54,316 nt of DNA from a bacterium. Lineage in GTDB: Bacteria; CG2-30-53-67; CG2-30-70-394. The notes under the pieces were generated by a model. The model worked only from the letters and a program-made list of their open reading frames with translations. It had not been told where the DNA came from and did not search any database. The stretch spans positions 1 through 54,316 of the forward strand of contig JAJRSX010000203.1 of assembly GCA_024278555.1 (NCBI GenBank). Reading direction: 5' to 3'. The number at the start of each line of letters is the position of its first letter. Position 1 is the stretch's first letter. The position numbers and the translations under genes are program-made. Below are positions 1 through 8,486 of the stretch, piece by piece.

Positions 1-695
1 AAGTAGATGAGGCAGTTACGGCAGAAGACGACGTCGAAGGGGGCGTCGAAGCGGGGCAGGGGCCGCAGGAGGTTGATGCGCTGAAAGCGGACCATGCGCG
101 CGACCTCCGGGCGGACCCGGTAGCGGCTCATGTTTTTGCCCGTACCGCGCTGGAAGTGGCGATGGAGCAGCTCCCTGGGCACCCCCTTTACCTCCTCGGC
201 GGTATAGATGGCGCGCTTGGCGACCCCGAGGACCTCGGTGTTGATATCCGAGGCGAGGATCTGAGCCGACCACCCGGCGTGGTCGGCGAGGACGTCACGG
301 ACGACCACCGCGAGGGTGTACGGCTCGGCCCCCGTGGAACAGGCCGCGGACCAGATGCGCACCGCCCGGTCGTGACGCGCATCACCGAGGATCTGCGGGA
401 GATAGGTGGTCCGCAGCTCCTCGAAGTGGTGAATCTCCCGGAAGAAGCTGGTGAGGTTGGTGGTCACCAGGTTGAGGCAGACGGAGAGCTCCTCGTCATT
501 GCTGCCGCCGGTGAGATGGTCGGCGTACTGCTCGAAGGTGTCCAGACCGAGATCCCGCAACCTCTTGGCCAGGCGGGAGCGAAAGAGGGTCCGCTTGTTG
601 TCGCCGAAGCTCAGCCCCACCTCGTTCTCGATGTGGCGGCGAATCCGCTCGAAGGCGGCCGAGCTCAGCTCGGTGAGGTCTCCCACCTGGCTCAT
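1..695 (-). CDS. cheR: Chemotaxis protein methyltransferase CheR (3' part cut by window edge)
   Basis: CheR transfers methyl groups from S-adenosylmethionine to glutamates of chemoreceptors in the cytoplasm. About 231 residues are visible, running off the window at base 1. The N-terminal helical domain (to about residue 85) leads into the SAM-binding motif WSAACSTGAEPYTLA near residue 115-130. FCRNCLIYF, close to the edge, is the usual CheR CRNVxIYF motif. The ATG overlaps the cheA stop codon as ATGA, so the two are translationally coupled in a leftward operon cheY-STAS-cheA-cheR. The missing C-terminus is a window limit and does not indicate a broken gene. Confidence 0.95.
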   Translation of the reverse strand, partial: MSQVGDLTELSSAAFERIRRHIENEVGLSFGDNKRTLFRSRLAKRLRDLGLDTFEQYADHLTGGSNDEELSVCLNLVTTNLTSFFREIHHFEELRTTYLPQILGDARHDRAVRIWSAACSTGAEPYTLAVVVRDVLADHAGWSAQILASDINTEVLGVAKRAIYTAEEVKGVPRELLHRHFQRGTGKNMSRYRVRPEVARMVRFQRINLLRPLPRFDAPFDVVFCRNCLIY

Positions 696-3520
696 GCGAC
701 AACTCCCGCCGAGGCAGCCTGGCGCTGATCGTAGAGGCCGAGGAGGTCGAGGATGAGGGCGACGTTGCCCTCGGCGAGGATGGTGGCGCCGGAGATCCCC
801 GGGAGCTTGGTGAAGTTGTCCTCCAGGTTCTTGATCACCACCTGCTGCTGGCCGAGGAGGTCGTCGGCGAGCAGCGCCCGCCTGCCGGCGGAGTCCTCGA
901 CCACCAGGATGATCCCCTCCTCCGGGTCGGTGACCTGCGGCTCGTGGCCGAGCCACTCGTAGAGGCGGTAGAGGGGCAGGTACTCGTCGCGGAAGAAGAG
1001 GACCTCGCCCTGGCCGGAGACGTGCTGGATGTCGGCGTTGCGCGGCCGGATCGACTCGACGATGGCCAGCACCGGGACGATGTACGCCTGACCCGAGACC
1101 GCCACCACCATCCCCTCGATGATCGCCAGGGTGAGCGGCAGGCGGATGCGCAGCACCGACCCCTTGCCCTCCTGAGACTCCACGTCCACCGAACCACGCA
1201 GCTCATCGACGTTTCGCTTCACCACGTCCATGCCGACCCCGCGACCGGAGAGCGACGAGACCTGCTCGGCGGTAGAGAAGCCGGGCTGGAAGATGAGGCG
1301 GTAGACCTGCTCGTCGGTGAGCTCCTGGTCCCCGGTGACCAGTCCCTTGGCGATGGCCTTGGCGAGCACCTTGTCGCGCGGGATCCCGCGACCGTCGTCG
1401 ACCACCTCGATCACCACGCTGCCCCCTTCGTGGGCGGCCCTGAGCTCCAGAGTGCCCTTCGGCGACTTGCCCGCGGCCTGGCGCTCCTCCGGCGTCTCCA
1501 GGCCGTGGTCGAGGGAGTTGCGGATCAGGTGCTTGAGGGGGTCGCCGATCTTCTCGACCACCGTCTTGTCGAGCTCGGTCTCCTCGCCGGTAATGACGAA
1601 GTTGACCTCCTTGCCGAGCTCACGTGACGAGTCGCGGACGAAGCGGGCGAACTGTTTGAAGGTGGGACCGATGGGCATCATCCGTACCCCCATCACCTCG
1701 TCCTGGAGGTTGCGGGAGAGACGCTCCACCTCATAAAGCGCGGTCTGCAGCCGCTCCGCCTCCTCACCCTCCATCTCGGTGGCGAGCTTCAGGGCGTGCG
1801 ACTGGGCGATGACGATCTCTCCCACCGAGTTCATCATCGCGTCGAGCCGCTCGGTGTCGACACGGATGGCGGAGATCGCCCGGTTGACGGTCGGCTGGGT
1901 GCGCTGCGCCTTCTGCTCGGCGAGGGCCTCGCCCACCTTGGCCGGCGCCACCTTGCCCTTGTCGACGAGGATGGTGCCGATGGGCTTGTCGCTGCCGGCG
2001 AGCTGCTCGGACACCGCCTCGCCAACATCGGCGGGCGCCGCCGCCCCCTTCTCCACCAGGATCTTGCCGATCGGCTTGGCGGGCTCCACCGGCGGCGGTA
2101 CCGCCTCCGCCGAGGCGGTCGGTCGTGCACCGGCGAGGAAGCGGCGGATCGCCGCCACGTGGTCGCCCACCGGCAGCTTGTTGAGGGTGCTTGCGTCCGG
2201 CATCGCGTGCTTCTCAAGGAAAGCGGCGATGTTGTCGTTGAGGCCGCGGGCCAGGTCGATGGAGGTGAGGAGCAGACCGATCGAGTCGGTGTCGAGGAGG
2301 AGCTCGCCGTTGCGCGCCCGGTCGAGCAGGTTCTCGGTCTCGTGGGCGAGCTTGCCGAGGACCTCCAGCTCCAGAAACCCCGCCGACCCCTTCATCGAGT
2401 GGAAGGTGCGGAAGAGGGCATGGATGGTCTCCATGTCCGTGGGATCCTCCTCGAGGGCGAGGATCTTCTCCTCGATCTCGGCGAGCGCCTCGGTGGACTC
2501 CTCGTGAAACTCGTGGAGGATCTCGATGTCGTCCTCGGCCAACTCCGCCACCGCCTCCAGACCGGTGGCCTCGGCCCCCTCGGCGAGGGCGCCGGTGAGC
2601 GGCGGCGCGGTGGGCGTATCCGCCGCCGCCACCGGCGCCGCCTCCGACGGCGCGGGCGCGACAGAGGCGGGTTCCTCCTGAACCCGCTCTGTCGCCGACC
2701 GCACCGGATCCGCTTGGCCGTCCTTGGCTGCGGGGGCTCCGGTGTCGGACGAAGGGGCACCCGCCGCCGGGTCAGGGACCTCTTCGACACGAATGTCGCC
2801 GTCGTTGCGACAAAAGAGAAAGACCTCCTCCACGTCCTCTTTCGACGCGGTGGTGGTGAGGGTGACGTCCCACGCGAGGTAGAACTTCAGCGGGTCGATC
2901 TCGCCGATCTCGGGAACCCGACCCGTATCGCAGCAGACCTCCTCCAGGTCGCCGAGGGTGGCGAGCTCGTCGAGGAGCAACATCGGGTTGGTCCCCTGGA
3001 AGAAGATGTCGTCGTTGAGGGCGAGGTGGATGCGGTAGGTGCTCACCTCCGGAGTCGCCGCCTCCGGGGCCTCGCTGGTCGCCGGCGCGGCGACCGACTC
3101 GGCGGACTCAACGGGCTCGGTGGCCGTTGTCGTGGCCCCCGCGGCCACCTGCTGAAGACGGTCACACAGGGGGGTGAGATGTTCGGAGTGGTCGCTGTCG
3201 CTCCCCTCGGTCGCCTCGTCCACCATCCGGCGCAGACAGTCGAGGGAATCGAGCAGGGTGTTCACCACCCGGGCGTCGATCGCCAGGAGACCGTCACGGA
3301 CCCGATCGAGGACCGACTCCATGGCGTGGGTGAGGGAGGCGATCTGCGGGAAGCCGAACATCGCCGCCGAGGACTTCATCGTGTGGGCGGCACGGAAGAT
3401 GCGATTGATCAGCTCCGTATCGTGGGCCTGCTCCTCAAGGTCTACGAGATCGACCTCCAGAGAGGCCGTGAGATCCTGGGCCTCGGCAATAAAGACGTCC
3501 CGATACTCGTCGCCGGCCAT
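692..3520 (-). CDS. cheA: Chemotaxis histidine kinase CheA with two Hpt domains and two short ILVxKG repeats
   Basis: CheA autophosphorylates on an Hpt histidine and passes phosphate to CheY. This 942-residue protein is longer than the usual 650-700. The first Hpt (about 1-110) has its histidine at residue 46 in AAHTMKSSAAMFGF, and the second (about 330-440) at residue 374 in FHSMKGSAGF. A proline/alanine-rich linker follows, then two near-identical units PIGKILVEKG and PIGTILVDKG (about 490-550). Next come the dimerisation helix, a kinase domain with N-box HLIRNSLDHG (Asn668), DDGRGIP and GRGVGMDVV, and a C-terminal CheW-like domain. The start ATG shares one base with the STAS stop (TAATG) and the stop overlaps cheR. 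Two Hpt histidines suggest phosphotransfer to more than one receiver, and several receivers lie nearby. Confidence 0.96.
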   Translation of the reverse strand: MAGDEYRDVFIAEAQDLTASLEVDLVDLEEQAHDTELINRIFRAAHTMKSSAAMFGFPQIASLTHAMESVLDRVRDGLLAIDARVVNTLLDSLDCLRRMVDEATEGSDSDHSEHLTPLCDRLQQVAAGATTTATEPVESAESVAAPATSEAPEAATPEVSTYRIHLALNDDIFFQGTNPMLLLDELATLGDLEEVCCDTGRVPEIGEIDPLKFYLAWDVTLTTTASKEDVEEVFLFCRNDGDIRVEEVPDPAAGAPSSDTGAPAAKDGQADPVRSATERVQEEPASVAPAPSEAAPVAAADTPTAPPLTGALAEGAEATGLEAVAELAEDDIEILHEFHEESTEALAEIEEKILALEEDPTDMETIHALFRTFHSMKGSAGFLELEVLGKLAHETENLLDRARNGELLLDTDSIGLLLTSIDLARGLNDNIAAFLEKHAMPDASTLNKLPVGDHVAAIRRFLAGARPTASAEAVPPPVEPAKPIGKILVEKGAAAPADVGEAVSEQLAGSDKPIGTILVDKGKVAPAKVGEALAEQKAQRTQPTVNRAISAIRVDTERLDAMMNSVGEIVIAQSHALKLATEMEGEEAERLQTALYEVERLSRNLQDEVMGVRMMPIGPTFKQFARFVRDSSRELGKEVNFVITGEETELDKTVVEKIGDPLKHLIRNSLDHGLETPEERQAAGKSPKGTLELRAAHEGGSVVIEVVDDGRGIPRDKVLAKAIAKGLVTGDQELTDEQVYRLIFQPGFSTAEQVSSLSGRGVGMDVVKRNVDELRGSVDVESQEGKGSVLRIRLPLTLAIIEGMVVAVSGQAYIVPVLAIVESIRPRNADIQHVSGQGEVLFFRDEYLPLYRLYEWLGHEPQVTDPEEGIILVVEDSAGRRALLADDLLGQQQVVIKNLEDNFTKLPGISGATILAEGNVALILDLLGLYDQRQAASAGVVA

Positions 3521-3807
3521 TAGCTGTTCTCCTCCAAGAGATCCCCCAGGCCGCTGAGGGCGAGGGCGTCACGCAACACGGTGCTCGGACGGCGGATGGC
3601 AAAGGGGCGCTCCGCCGCCCGCGCCATCGCCCGGGTGGAGACCAGGAGCTGGAGACCGGCGGCATCCGCCGACTCGACCCGATCCCCGAAAAAGATCAGG
3701 TCGCCGCCATCCCCGGTCACCGCCTGGAGGTCACGGCAGAACCCCTCCGCACGCTCCACCGTCAGATCACGCGGTAGGTTGAGGGTGCCCTGTTTGGTCC
3801 GCTTCAT
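3520..3807 (-). CDS. STAS-domain protein
   Basis: This 95-residue protein consists of one STAS domain (anti-sigma-factor-antagonist/SpoIIAA fold). The core motif VESADAAGLQLLVS (about 45-58) places SAD-AAG where family members carry the phosphorylatable Ser/Thr. Such single-domain proteins often sit beside large CheA-type kinases and act as phosphorylatable partner switches or scaffolds. That role is inference here. It lies between cheY and cheA, and its stop overlaps the cheA start by one base, so it should be co-expressed with the kinase. Confidence 0.85.
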   Translation of the reverse strand: MKRTKQGTLNLPRDLTVERAEGFCRDLQAVTGDGGDLIFFGDRVESADAAGLQLLVSTRAMARAAERPFAIRRPSTVLRDALALSGLGDLLEENS

Positions 3808-3835
3808 CGAATCCCTCCTGGTAGCCGCGGCGCCC

Positions 3836-4201
3836 CTATCGACCGAGGACCTTTTGGATCACCGACAGGAGCTGGCGCGGCTCGAACGGCTTGACGATCC
3901 AGCCGGTGGCGCCGGCCGCTCGCCCCTGCTGTTTCTGCCCCTCCGCCGACTCGGTGGTCACCGTGAGGATCGGCGTGAACCGGTAGCTGGAGAGCTGACG
4001 CAACGCCCTGATCAGCTCGAAGCCGTCCATCTCGGGCATGTTGATGTCGGTGAGAACGACGTTGAACTTTCCCTGCCGCGCCTTGGCCAGGCCGTCCTTG
4101 CCGTCGACCGCGGTGGTCACCTCGAAGCCCGCGTCCACGAGGGTACGCTCGAGCATCAGGCGGATGGAGGGGGAATCATCGACTGCCAGGATCGACGCCA
4201 T
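3836..4201 (-). CDS. cheY: CheY-type single-domain response regulator
   Basis: This 121-residue receiver domain has no output domain. Acidic-pocket residues are Asp8/Asp9, the phosphoacceptor is Asp52 (LTDINMPEMDG), the switch threonine lies in TVTTES and the conserved lysine is Lys104 (IVKPF). It is the first gene of the leftward operon, 28 bp before the STAS gene, and is the likely CheA target. A GAGG Shine-Dalgarno core lies just upstream of the ATG. About 280 bp of leader with no recognisable gene separates it from the next upstream ORF. Confidence 0.95.
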   Translation of the reverse strand: MASILAVDDSPSIRLMLERTLVDAGFEVTTAVDGKDGLAKARQGKFNVVLTDINMPEMDGFELIRALRQLSSYRFTPILTVTTESAEGQKQQGRAAGATGWIVKPFEPRQLLSVIQKVLGR

Positions 4202-4482
4202 GATTGAATCGCCTCACAAATAGAGAGTGGGTCCGAGCAACGGACCAGCCGCCACTGGCCGACCCGGGGAATGGTGCATTGTTTATCGACCCACTTCGGC
4301 GATCCTTGAGGCGCTCCCGCGACGCGCGGTGCCACCCGTTTATGCCCCCGGACATGGGGTCCTGGCGCCTGTCGGACGGACACCCGCCGACAGCGGCCCG
4401 GATAGGGGGGCTTTCACACCTTCGGGACCGGGTGAGGAGGGCGCCTCCCCTCGCCATCCAACGGTGGCGGGAAGTCGTGCGC

Positions 4483-4827
4483 TCAGCCGGCTGGGGCCAC
4501 TTCGCGCACCGGGAAGGCGTACCCTTCGCGGAGGTGGCGCACGAGCCCCTGGTACGGATCGATCTCCACCGGATCCCCGTCACCGAAGTAGGGGCGCAGA
4601 TCGACCTCGGTGGCGAAACACGGCGGGCCGGTGGCAAGCCGCGGCGGCGCGTCCGGGGCGACCCATGCCACCACCCCGGCGCCTACCACCTCGTCCCGAC
4701 CCGGAAACTCGGCTGCGAAGACGACGGTGTCGCGTTCGCCCTCGCGCCCCCCCTGACCGATCCGCGCTCGCCCGACGATCCGCGCCTCCATCGGCCAAGG
4801 ATGGTGGCCCGCCGCCATGGAGGTCAA
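4483..4827 (-). CDS. Hypothetical protein between the divergent chemotaxis arms
   Basis: This is a 114-residue frame, or 102 residues if it starts at the internal ATG at 4791 (MEARIVGRAR). The product is acidic with short beta-like stretches (VGAGVVAWVAPDAP, CFATEVDLRPYF). These recall the C-terminal half of a PilZ domain, but I see no RxxxR or DxSxxG motif. It reads leftward, upstream of cheY, and fills most of the gap between the two arms. I do not recognise a family. It could be a real small signalling protein or a chance frame in high-GC DNA. Confidence 0.4.
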   Translation of the reverse strand: MTSMAAGHHPWPMEARIVGRARIGQGGREGERDTVVFAAEFPGRDEVVGAGVVAWVAPDAPPRLATGPPCFATEVDLRPYFGDGDPVEIDPYQGLVRHLREGYAFPVREVAPAG

Positions 4828-4898
4828 CCGCCGGTCAAGCAGCGGCCGGGAGACGCCGAAACCGTATGCACCCCTCCCGACCTAAGGACGCCCATCCC

Positions 4899-5777
4899 AT
4901 GGACGCAGCCCTGGACCAGCTCCCCCTCGCCCTGCGCGCGGAGATCGACGAGATCCCCACCCTGCCGGCGGTGGTCTCCGCCTGCCTCGACGAGCTTCAT
5001 GACCCAAACTCGAACGCCCAGCGGGTCGCCGACCTGATGCTCGCCGATGTGGGGCTCACCGCGCGCGCCCTGCGGCTGGTGAACTCCTCCATCTTCGCGC
5101 TCTCACGCGAGGTCACCTCCCTGTCGCACGCCATCGCCCTGCTCGGCTCGGCGCGGCTGGAGGAGATCATCCTCTCGGTCACCCTGCCGCAGCTCTTCGG
5201 CAAGGGGCCGTCCGGCCCCCTGGTCAAGCGGATCTGGGAGCACAGCTTCGCCACCGCCTTCATGGCCCGGGAGATCGCCGTCCGTGCCGGATGGCCGCGC
5301 CCCGCCGATGCCTACGTCGCCGGCCTCATGCATGACATGGGTCTGATGGTGGCGGCCCGCTGCCTCCCGGCACCGATCCACGACTTCCTCAAGAACGCCG
5401 GCCACGACCCGGCGTGGAACCTGGCGGCCGAGCACGACGCGCTCGGCGCCGACCACACCGAGATCGGACTCGCCCTCGCCGACCACTGGGGTTTCCCCGA
5501 GGTCGTCCGCGAGTCGATCCACCACCACCACGCCCCCGCCGACCACGGTAACGCAGTGGCGATCATCCACGTCGCCGACCGGTGCGCCGAGAGCGGCGGT
5601 CTCGCAATCCGCAAGATCGATCCGGAGGTTGTGGAGGAGCTCGACCTGACCACCTGTTGCCACGAGGTCTTCCCCTCGTCGCTCTCCATCCCCGACGACC
5701 TCGACCTCCTCGCCGGCTCCGCCGACTGGGCGAGCCAGGTCCGCGCCCTCGTACGGGAGCTCGTCCCCAACGGTTGA
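4899..5777 (+). CDS. HDOD-domain signalling protein
   Basis: HDOD proteins are catalytically silent relatives of HD hydrolases, found beside chemotaxis and c-di-GMP genes. Their biochemical role is generally unknown. From the chosen ATG, preceded by AAGGA, the protein has 292 residues and starts MDAALDQLPL. The diagnostic N-terminal features are IPTLPAV and the alpha-helical LMLADVGLTARALRLVNS, and HDMGLMVAARCL marks the degenerate HD core. The frame is open further upstream, but that part is proline/arginine-rich and looks non-coding. It heads the rightward arm, 42 bp before a cheY. Confidence 0.88.
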   Translation: MDAALDQLPLALRAEIDEIPTLPAVVSACLDELHDPNSNAQRVADLMLADVGLTARALRLVNSSIFALSREVTSLSHAIALLGSARLEEIILSVTLPQLFGKGPSGPLVKRIWEHSFATAFMAREIAVRAGWPRPADAYVAGLMHDMGLMVAARCLPAPIHDFLKNAGHDPAWNLAAEHDALGADHTEIGLALADHWGFPEVVRESIHHHHAPADHGNAVAIIHVADRCAESGGLAIRKIDPEVVEELDLTTCCHEVFPSSLSIPDDLDLLAGSADWASQVRALVRELVPNG

Positions 5778-5819
5778 GCCCCCCGATCTCCAACCCTTCA
5801 CCCCACGAAAGGAAACGCC

Positions 5820-6194
5820 ATGTCCATCAACGTCCTCATCGTCGACGACTCCTCCACCATGCGGAAGATCGTCCAGCGCAACCTCAAGCAGACCGGCCTC
5901 GACCTCGGCGAGATCTTCCAGGCCGGCGACGGTCAGGAGGGGCTCGCGGTCCTCAACGAGCAGACCGTGAACCTCGTCCTCTCCGACTGGAACATGCCGA
6001 ACATGGACGGCCTCGGCATGGTCCAGGCGATCCGCGCCAACGAGGCGTGGAACCACATCCAGATCATCATGATCACCACCGAGGGGGGAGAGGCGAAGGT
6101 CCAGGAGGCGGTCGCCGCCGGCGCCAACGGCTATGTAAAGAAGCCGTTCACCGCCGACGACCTGGAAGCGGAGCTCGCCTCGGCCGCGGCCTGA
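5820..6194 (+). CDS. cheY: CheY-type single-domain response regulator, second copy
   Basis: This 124-residue receiver has Asp9/Asp10, phosphoacceptor Asp56 (LSDWNMPNMDG), switch Thr in MITTEGG and Lys108 (VKKPF). It resembles canonical flagellar-motor CheY more closely than the leftward copy: the NMPNMDG and TEGGEAKV signatures are typical of CheY. GAAAGGAAA precedes the ATG. The next gene encodes a CheX-like phosphatase, giving an apparent on/off pair. Confidence 0.95.
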   Translation: MSINVLIVDDSSTMRKIVQRNLKQTGLDLGEIFQAGDGQEGLAVLNEQTVNLVLSDWNMPNMDGLGMVQAIRANEAWNHIQIIMITTEGGEAKVQEAVAAGANGYVKKPFTADDLEAELASAAA

Positions 6195-6233
6195 ACCATG
6201 ACCACCGATCACCCACGCGCCCGAGGAGGCCCT

Positions 6234-6710
6234 ATGCCCACCGTCACGTCGCACGATATCTACGAAGCCGTGCAGGGAATCTTCCAGTCGATGCTCGGCG
6301 TCAACCCGCAGCTGGTGTCGCTGGAACAGGAGGATGAAGCGCTCCACAACCAGGGGATCGCCGCGATCGTCGGCTACGCCGGGGAGAGCGACGGATCGGT
6401 GATCTTCACCTGCTCCCTGGAGCTGGGCACAATCCTGGCAGGGCTGATGCTGATGGAAGAGGAGGTCGACCCCGAGAGCGAGGACGTCGACGACGCGGTG
6501 GGCGAGATCGGCAACATGATCGCCGGCCAGCTCAAGAACCTCGTCTGCGAGGGCGGCGACGAGGTCCAGCTCTCCATCCCGGTGATCGTTCGCGACGGCA
6601 ACTATCGCCTCTCGGTCCCCAGCTCCTACGACCGGTGGCGACTCACCTGTTTCCACATCGACGGCGCCCCCTTCTACGTGGAGATGGTCTCCAGTGAGCC
6701 CCTCGAATGA
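6234..6710 (+). CDS. cheX: CheX-type CheY-P phosphatase
   Basis: CheX/CheC proteins dephosphorylate CheY-P using an E-x2-N pair. This 158-residue protein carries that signature as DDAVGEIGNMIAGQLK, with Glu91 and Asn94, inside the alpha/beta CheC-like fold. The start used is preceded by GAGGAGG. An ATG 36 bp further upstream is in frame but lacks such a site. It follows the second cheY by 39 bp, consistent with co-transcription and signal termination. Confidence 0.88.
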   Translation: MPTVTSHDIYEAVQGIFQSMLGVNPQLVSLEQEDEALHNQGIAAIVGYAGESDGSVIFTCSLELGTILAGLMLMEEEVDPESEDVDDAVGEIGNMIAGQLKNLVCEGGDEVQLSIPVIVRDGNYRLSVPSSYDRWRLTCFHIDGAPFYVEMVSSEPLE

Positions 6711-6754
6711 GACGGCCGCCTCGATGATGGGGCGGCACGGCCCGACCTGCGGCG

Positions 6755-8095
6755 ATGAGTAAGGCGCTACACACCTTCACGGAGAACCTCCTGACCCAGG
6801 TGGGGAGCGCCCTCTCGGAGCTCCTTGGCCACCCCATCGCCTTCAAGCGGGGGCAGATCTCCGCCTTTGAAGAGTCCTCCTTTACCCCCTTCGGCGAGGA
6901 GTTTATCGCCTGCCTCACCGCCGCCGTCACCGAGCCGCACGAGGGGACCATCTACGTCGGCTTCGACCTCCCGCGGGTGGTCATCCTCGGGGCGCTGCTG
7001 GAGATGGTGCCGCCCGACGGCATCGCAGATCGCCTCGCCGAGCCGGAGTTCAACGAGGACAACGCCGACGCCTTCGAAGAGGTGGGCAACATCCTCGTGG
7101 GCAAGCTCGACGAGGCGATCCGCAATGACCTCGGCGCCGCCAAGATTCACACCAAGAAGGGCGAGACCATCAGCGGCCCCCCGGCCGAGGTCTACGGCCG
7201 GATCCACACCCAAGGCGATTACTACTGTCTCGACGCCACCATCGAGATCGAGGGACAGGAGAGCGGTCCGCTCTGCTTCCTCTTCCACCCGTCACTGGTG
7301 GAAGACGGGTTCAAGGCCGACCCGGAGATCACCAAGTGGCGCATCGCCACCCAATTCGCAAGCGGTGAGGAGGCGGCAACGAGCGACGGGGTAGAGCGGG
7401 CCGTCGCCGGCGAGGGCGATGATCCCGAGAGCGGCGGCGATATCGCCACGGCGGTTGACGGCGACAAAGAGAGCACCACGAACGGCAAGATCGCCACCGC
7501 GGTCGGCACCGCAGACGACACGGGTGAGGGTGGCCACATCGCCACCGCCGCAGACCGGGGCGACGGCGAGTCCGCGGCCGCGGGGGGCCACACCGGCGAC
7601 GGCTCCGGAGCCGGAATCGGCAACGACGCCTCCGGCCCGCCGGCCGGCCACACCGGACCGGCCGCCGCACGGCGGCCCCGCGCCGCCACCCTCGGCGGCG
7701 GCGCTCCCCCCTCTGGCGATGACCGGCCGGTCCTCCTGGTCGTGGACGACGACATCACCACCCGCTCCATCCTCCGTACCTGGCTCGACGGCGGCGACTT
7801 TCTCGTCTATGAGGCGGTGAGCTGGCGCGAGGCGTCACTCTTCCTGCGCCGCTACCGGATCGACGCGGTCATCCTCGACCTCTACCTCCACGACCTCAAC
7901 GGCATCGAGGCGTGCCGTCGGCTGCACCTCCACCCGGCGACACGCGACGTGCCGGTGATCCTCTGCGCCAGCCACCCGAGCCGCGAGGCGGTGGTCCAGG
8001 GGCTCAAGGCGGGGGCGACGGACTTCCTCATCAAGCCGTTCGACCGCCAGCGGCTGATGGAAAAGCTCGACGCGGTGGCCCTGGCGCCCGCCTAG
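6755..8095 (+). CDS. CheC/CheX-like domain fused to a receiver domain through a repeat linker
   Basis: The protein has 446 residues. Residues 1-205 form a CheC/CheX-like domain with EEVGNILVGKLDEAI, comparable to the E-x2-N phosphatase helix. Residues about 215-320 are a glycine/alanine/threonine-rich linker with three IATA units (DIATAVDG, KIATAVGT, HIATAADR). Residues about 325-445 are a receiver domain with DDD in LVVDDD, phosphoacceptor Asp in VILDLYLHDLNG and Lys in LIKPF. A phosphatase-like domain tethered to its own possible substrate domain suggests a self-limiting switch or a phosphate sink; this is inference. It is the last gene of the rightward chemotaxis arm. Confidence 0.8.
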   Translation: MSKALHTFTENLLTQVGSALSELLGHPIAFKRGQISAFEESSFTPFGEEFIACLTAAVTEPHEGTIYVGFDLPRVVILGALLEMVPPDGIADRLAEPEFNEDNADAFEEVGNILVGKLDEAIRNDLGAAKIHTKKGETISGPPAEVYGRIHTQGDYYCLDATIEIEGQESGPLCFLFHPSLVEDGFKADPEITKWRIATQFASGEEAATSDGVERAVAGEGDDPESGGDIATAVDGDKESTTNGKIATAVGTADDTGEGGHIATAADRGDGESAAAGGHTGDGSGAGIGNDASGPPAGHTGPAAARRPRAATLGGGAPPSGDDRPVLLVVDDDITTRSILRTWLDGGDFLVYEAVSWREASLFLRRYRIDAVILDLYLHDLNGIEACRRLHLHPATRDVPVILCASHPSREAVVQGLKAGATDFLIKPFDRQRLMEKLDAVALAPA

Positions 8096-8242
8096 CCTCA
8101 CGCGCCCCTTCGGGTGCCCGCAGGGGCCTCACGGAGCACCCGTGGGGCCACCCGGATCCCCCCGTAATCACGGGGAAAAAGCCTCCTCGGCCCCCTTTTC
8201 GAGAGCAGGACGAGGGGCGCCTTCGGCATCCCGGAGTCAGGT

Positions 8243-8263
8243 TTTTCCACAGGTCTATCCACA
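8243..8263 (+). promoter_or_regulatory. Two DnaA-box-like sites upstream of nrdJ
   Basis: TTTTCCACA (8243-8251) fits the relaxed DnaA consensus TTWTNCACA, and CTATCCACA (8255-8263) differs from TTATCCACA at one base. They are direct repeats 12 bp apart, both followed by GG, and lie about 60 bp upstream of the promoter. DnaA controls nrdAB in E. coli; extending that to this class II gene is inference. Confidence 0.5.
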
Positions 8264-8320
8264 GGCCATAAGAATCGCAACCCATTGTTTTTATTGCATT
8301 GTTTGTTATTTTGTCCACGC

Positions 8321-8350
8321 TTGACCGGGCGACAAAGGAGGGGCTATAAG
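8321..8350 (+). promoter_or_regulatory. Sigma70-like promoter of nrdJ
   Basis: TTGACC (-35) and TATAAG (-10) are separated by 18 bp. Together with the A/T-rich DNA just upstream they give a good housekeeping promoter about 135 bp before the nrdJ ATG. Confidence 0.6.
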
Positions 8351-8486
8351 GGTCACTCCTCGTCGCGTTTTCCCCTCCCCTGCGGCCTTCACCGCACCCC
8401 ACGCTACCCTTGGAAGAGAAGCGGGACTGGCACTCGATACTTGATAGTCATAGTCATCTTTCAATCCACCCGTCGGAGCACCGCCC

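Larger units (their letters stand above)
8096..8486. other. Intergenic region upstream of nrdJ
   Basis: This is 391 bp with no credible gene. It contains the DnaA-box-like pair and the promoter listed separately, with an A/T-rich stretch between them (8264-8320) that stands out in this high-GC DNA. No cobalamin riboswitch box and no NrdR-like 16-mer was recognised. Confidence 0.7.

Noticed and set aside
1796-3523. 575-residue plus-strand ORF antisense to cheA
   Set aside because: Histidine/arginine/glycine-rich shadow of the cheA frame with no domain; cheA is unambiguous.
4483-4827. PilZ domain assignment
   Set aside because: Only loose resemblance in one half; the RxxxR and (D/N)xSxxG motifs are absent, so it is left as hypothetical.
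4227-4898. Upstream extension of the HDOD gene to a 516-residue protein
   Set aside because: The extra 224 residues are Pro/Arg-rich, antisense to another ORF, and lack HDOD features; a Shine-Dalgarno sequence supports the ATG at 4899.
8100-8486. Cobalamin riboswitch upstream of nrdJ
   Set aside because: Looked for because class II reductase genes often have one; no B12-box-like sequence or GCCACTG core was found.
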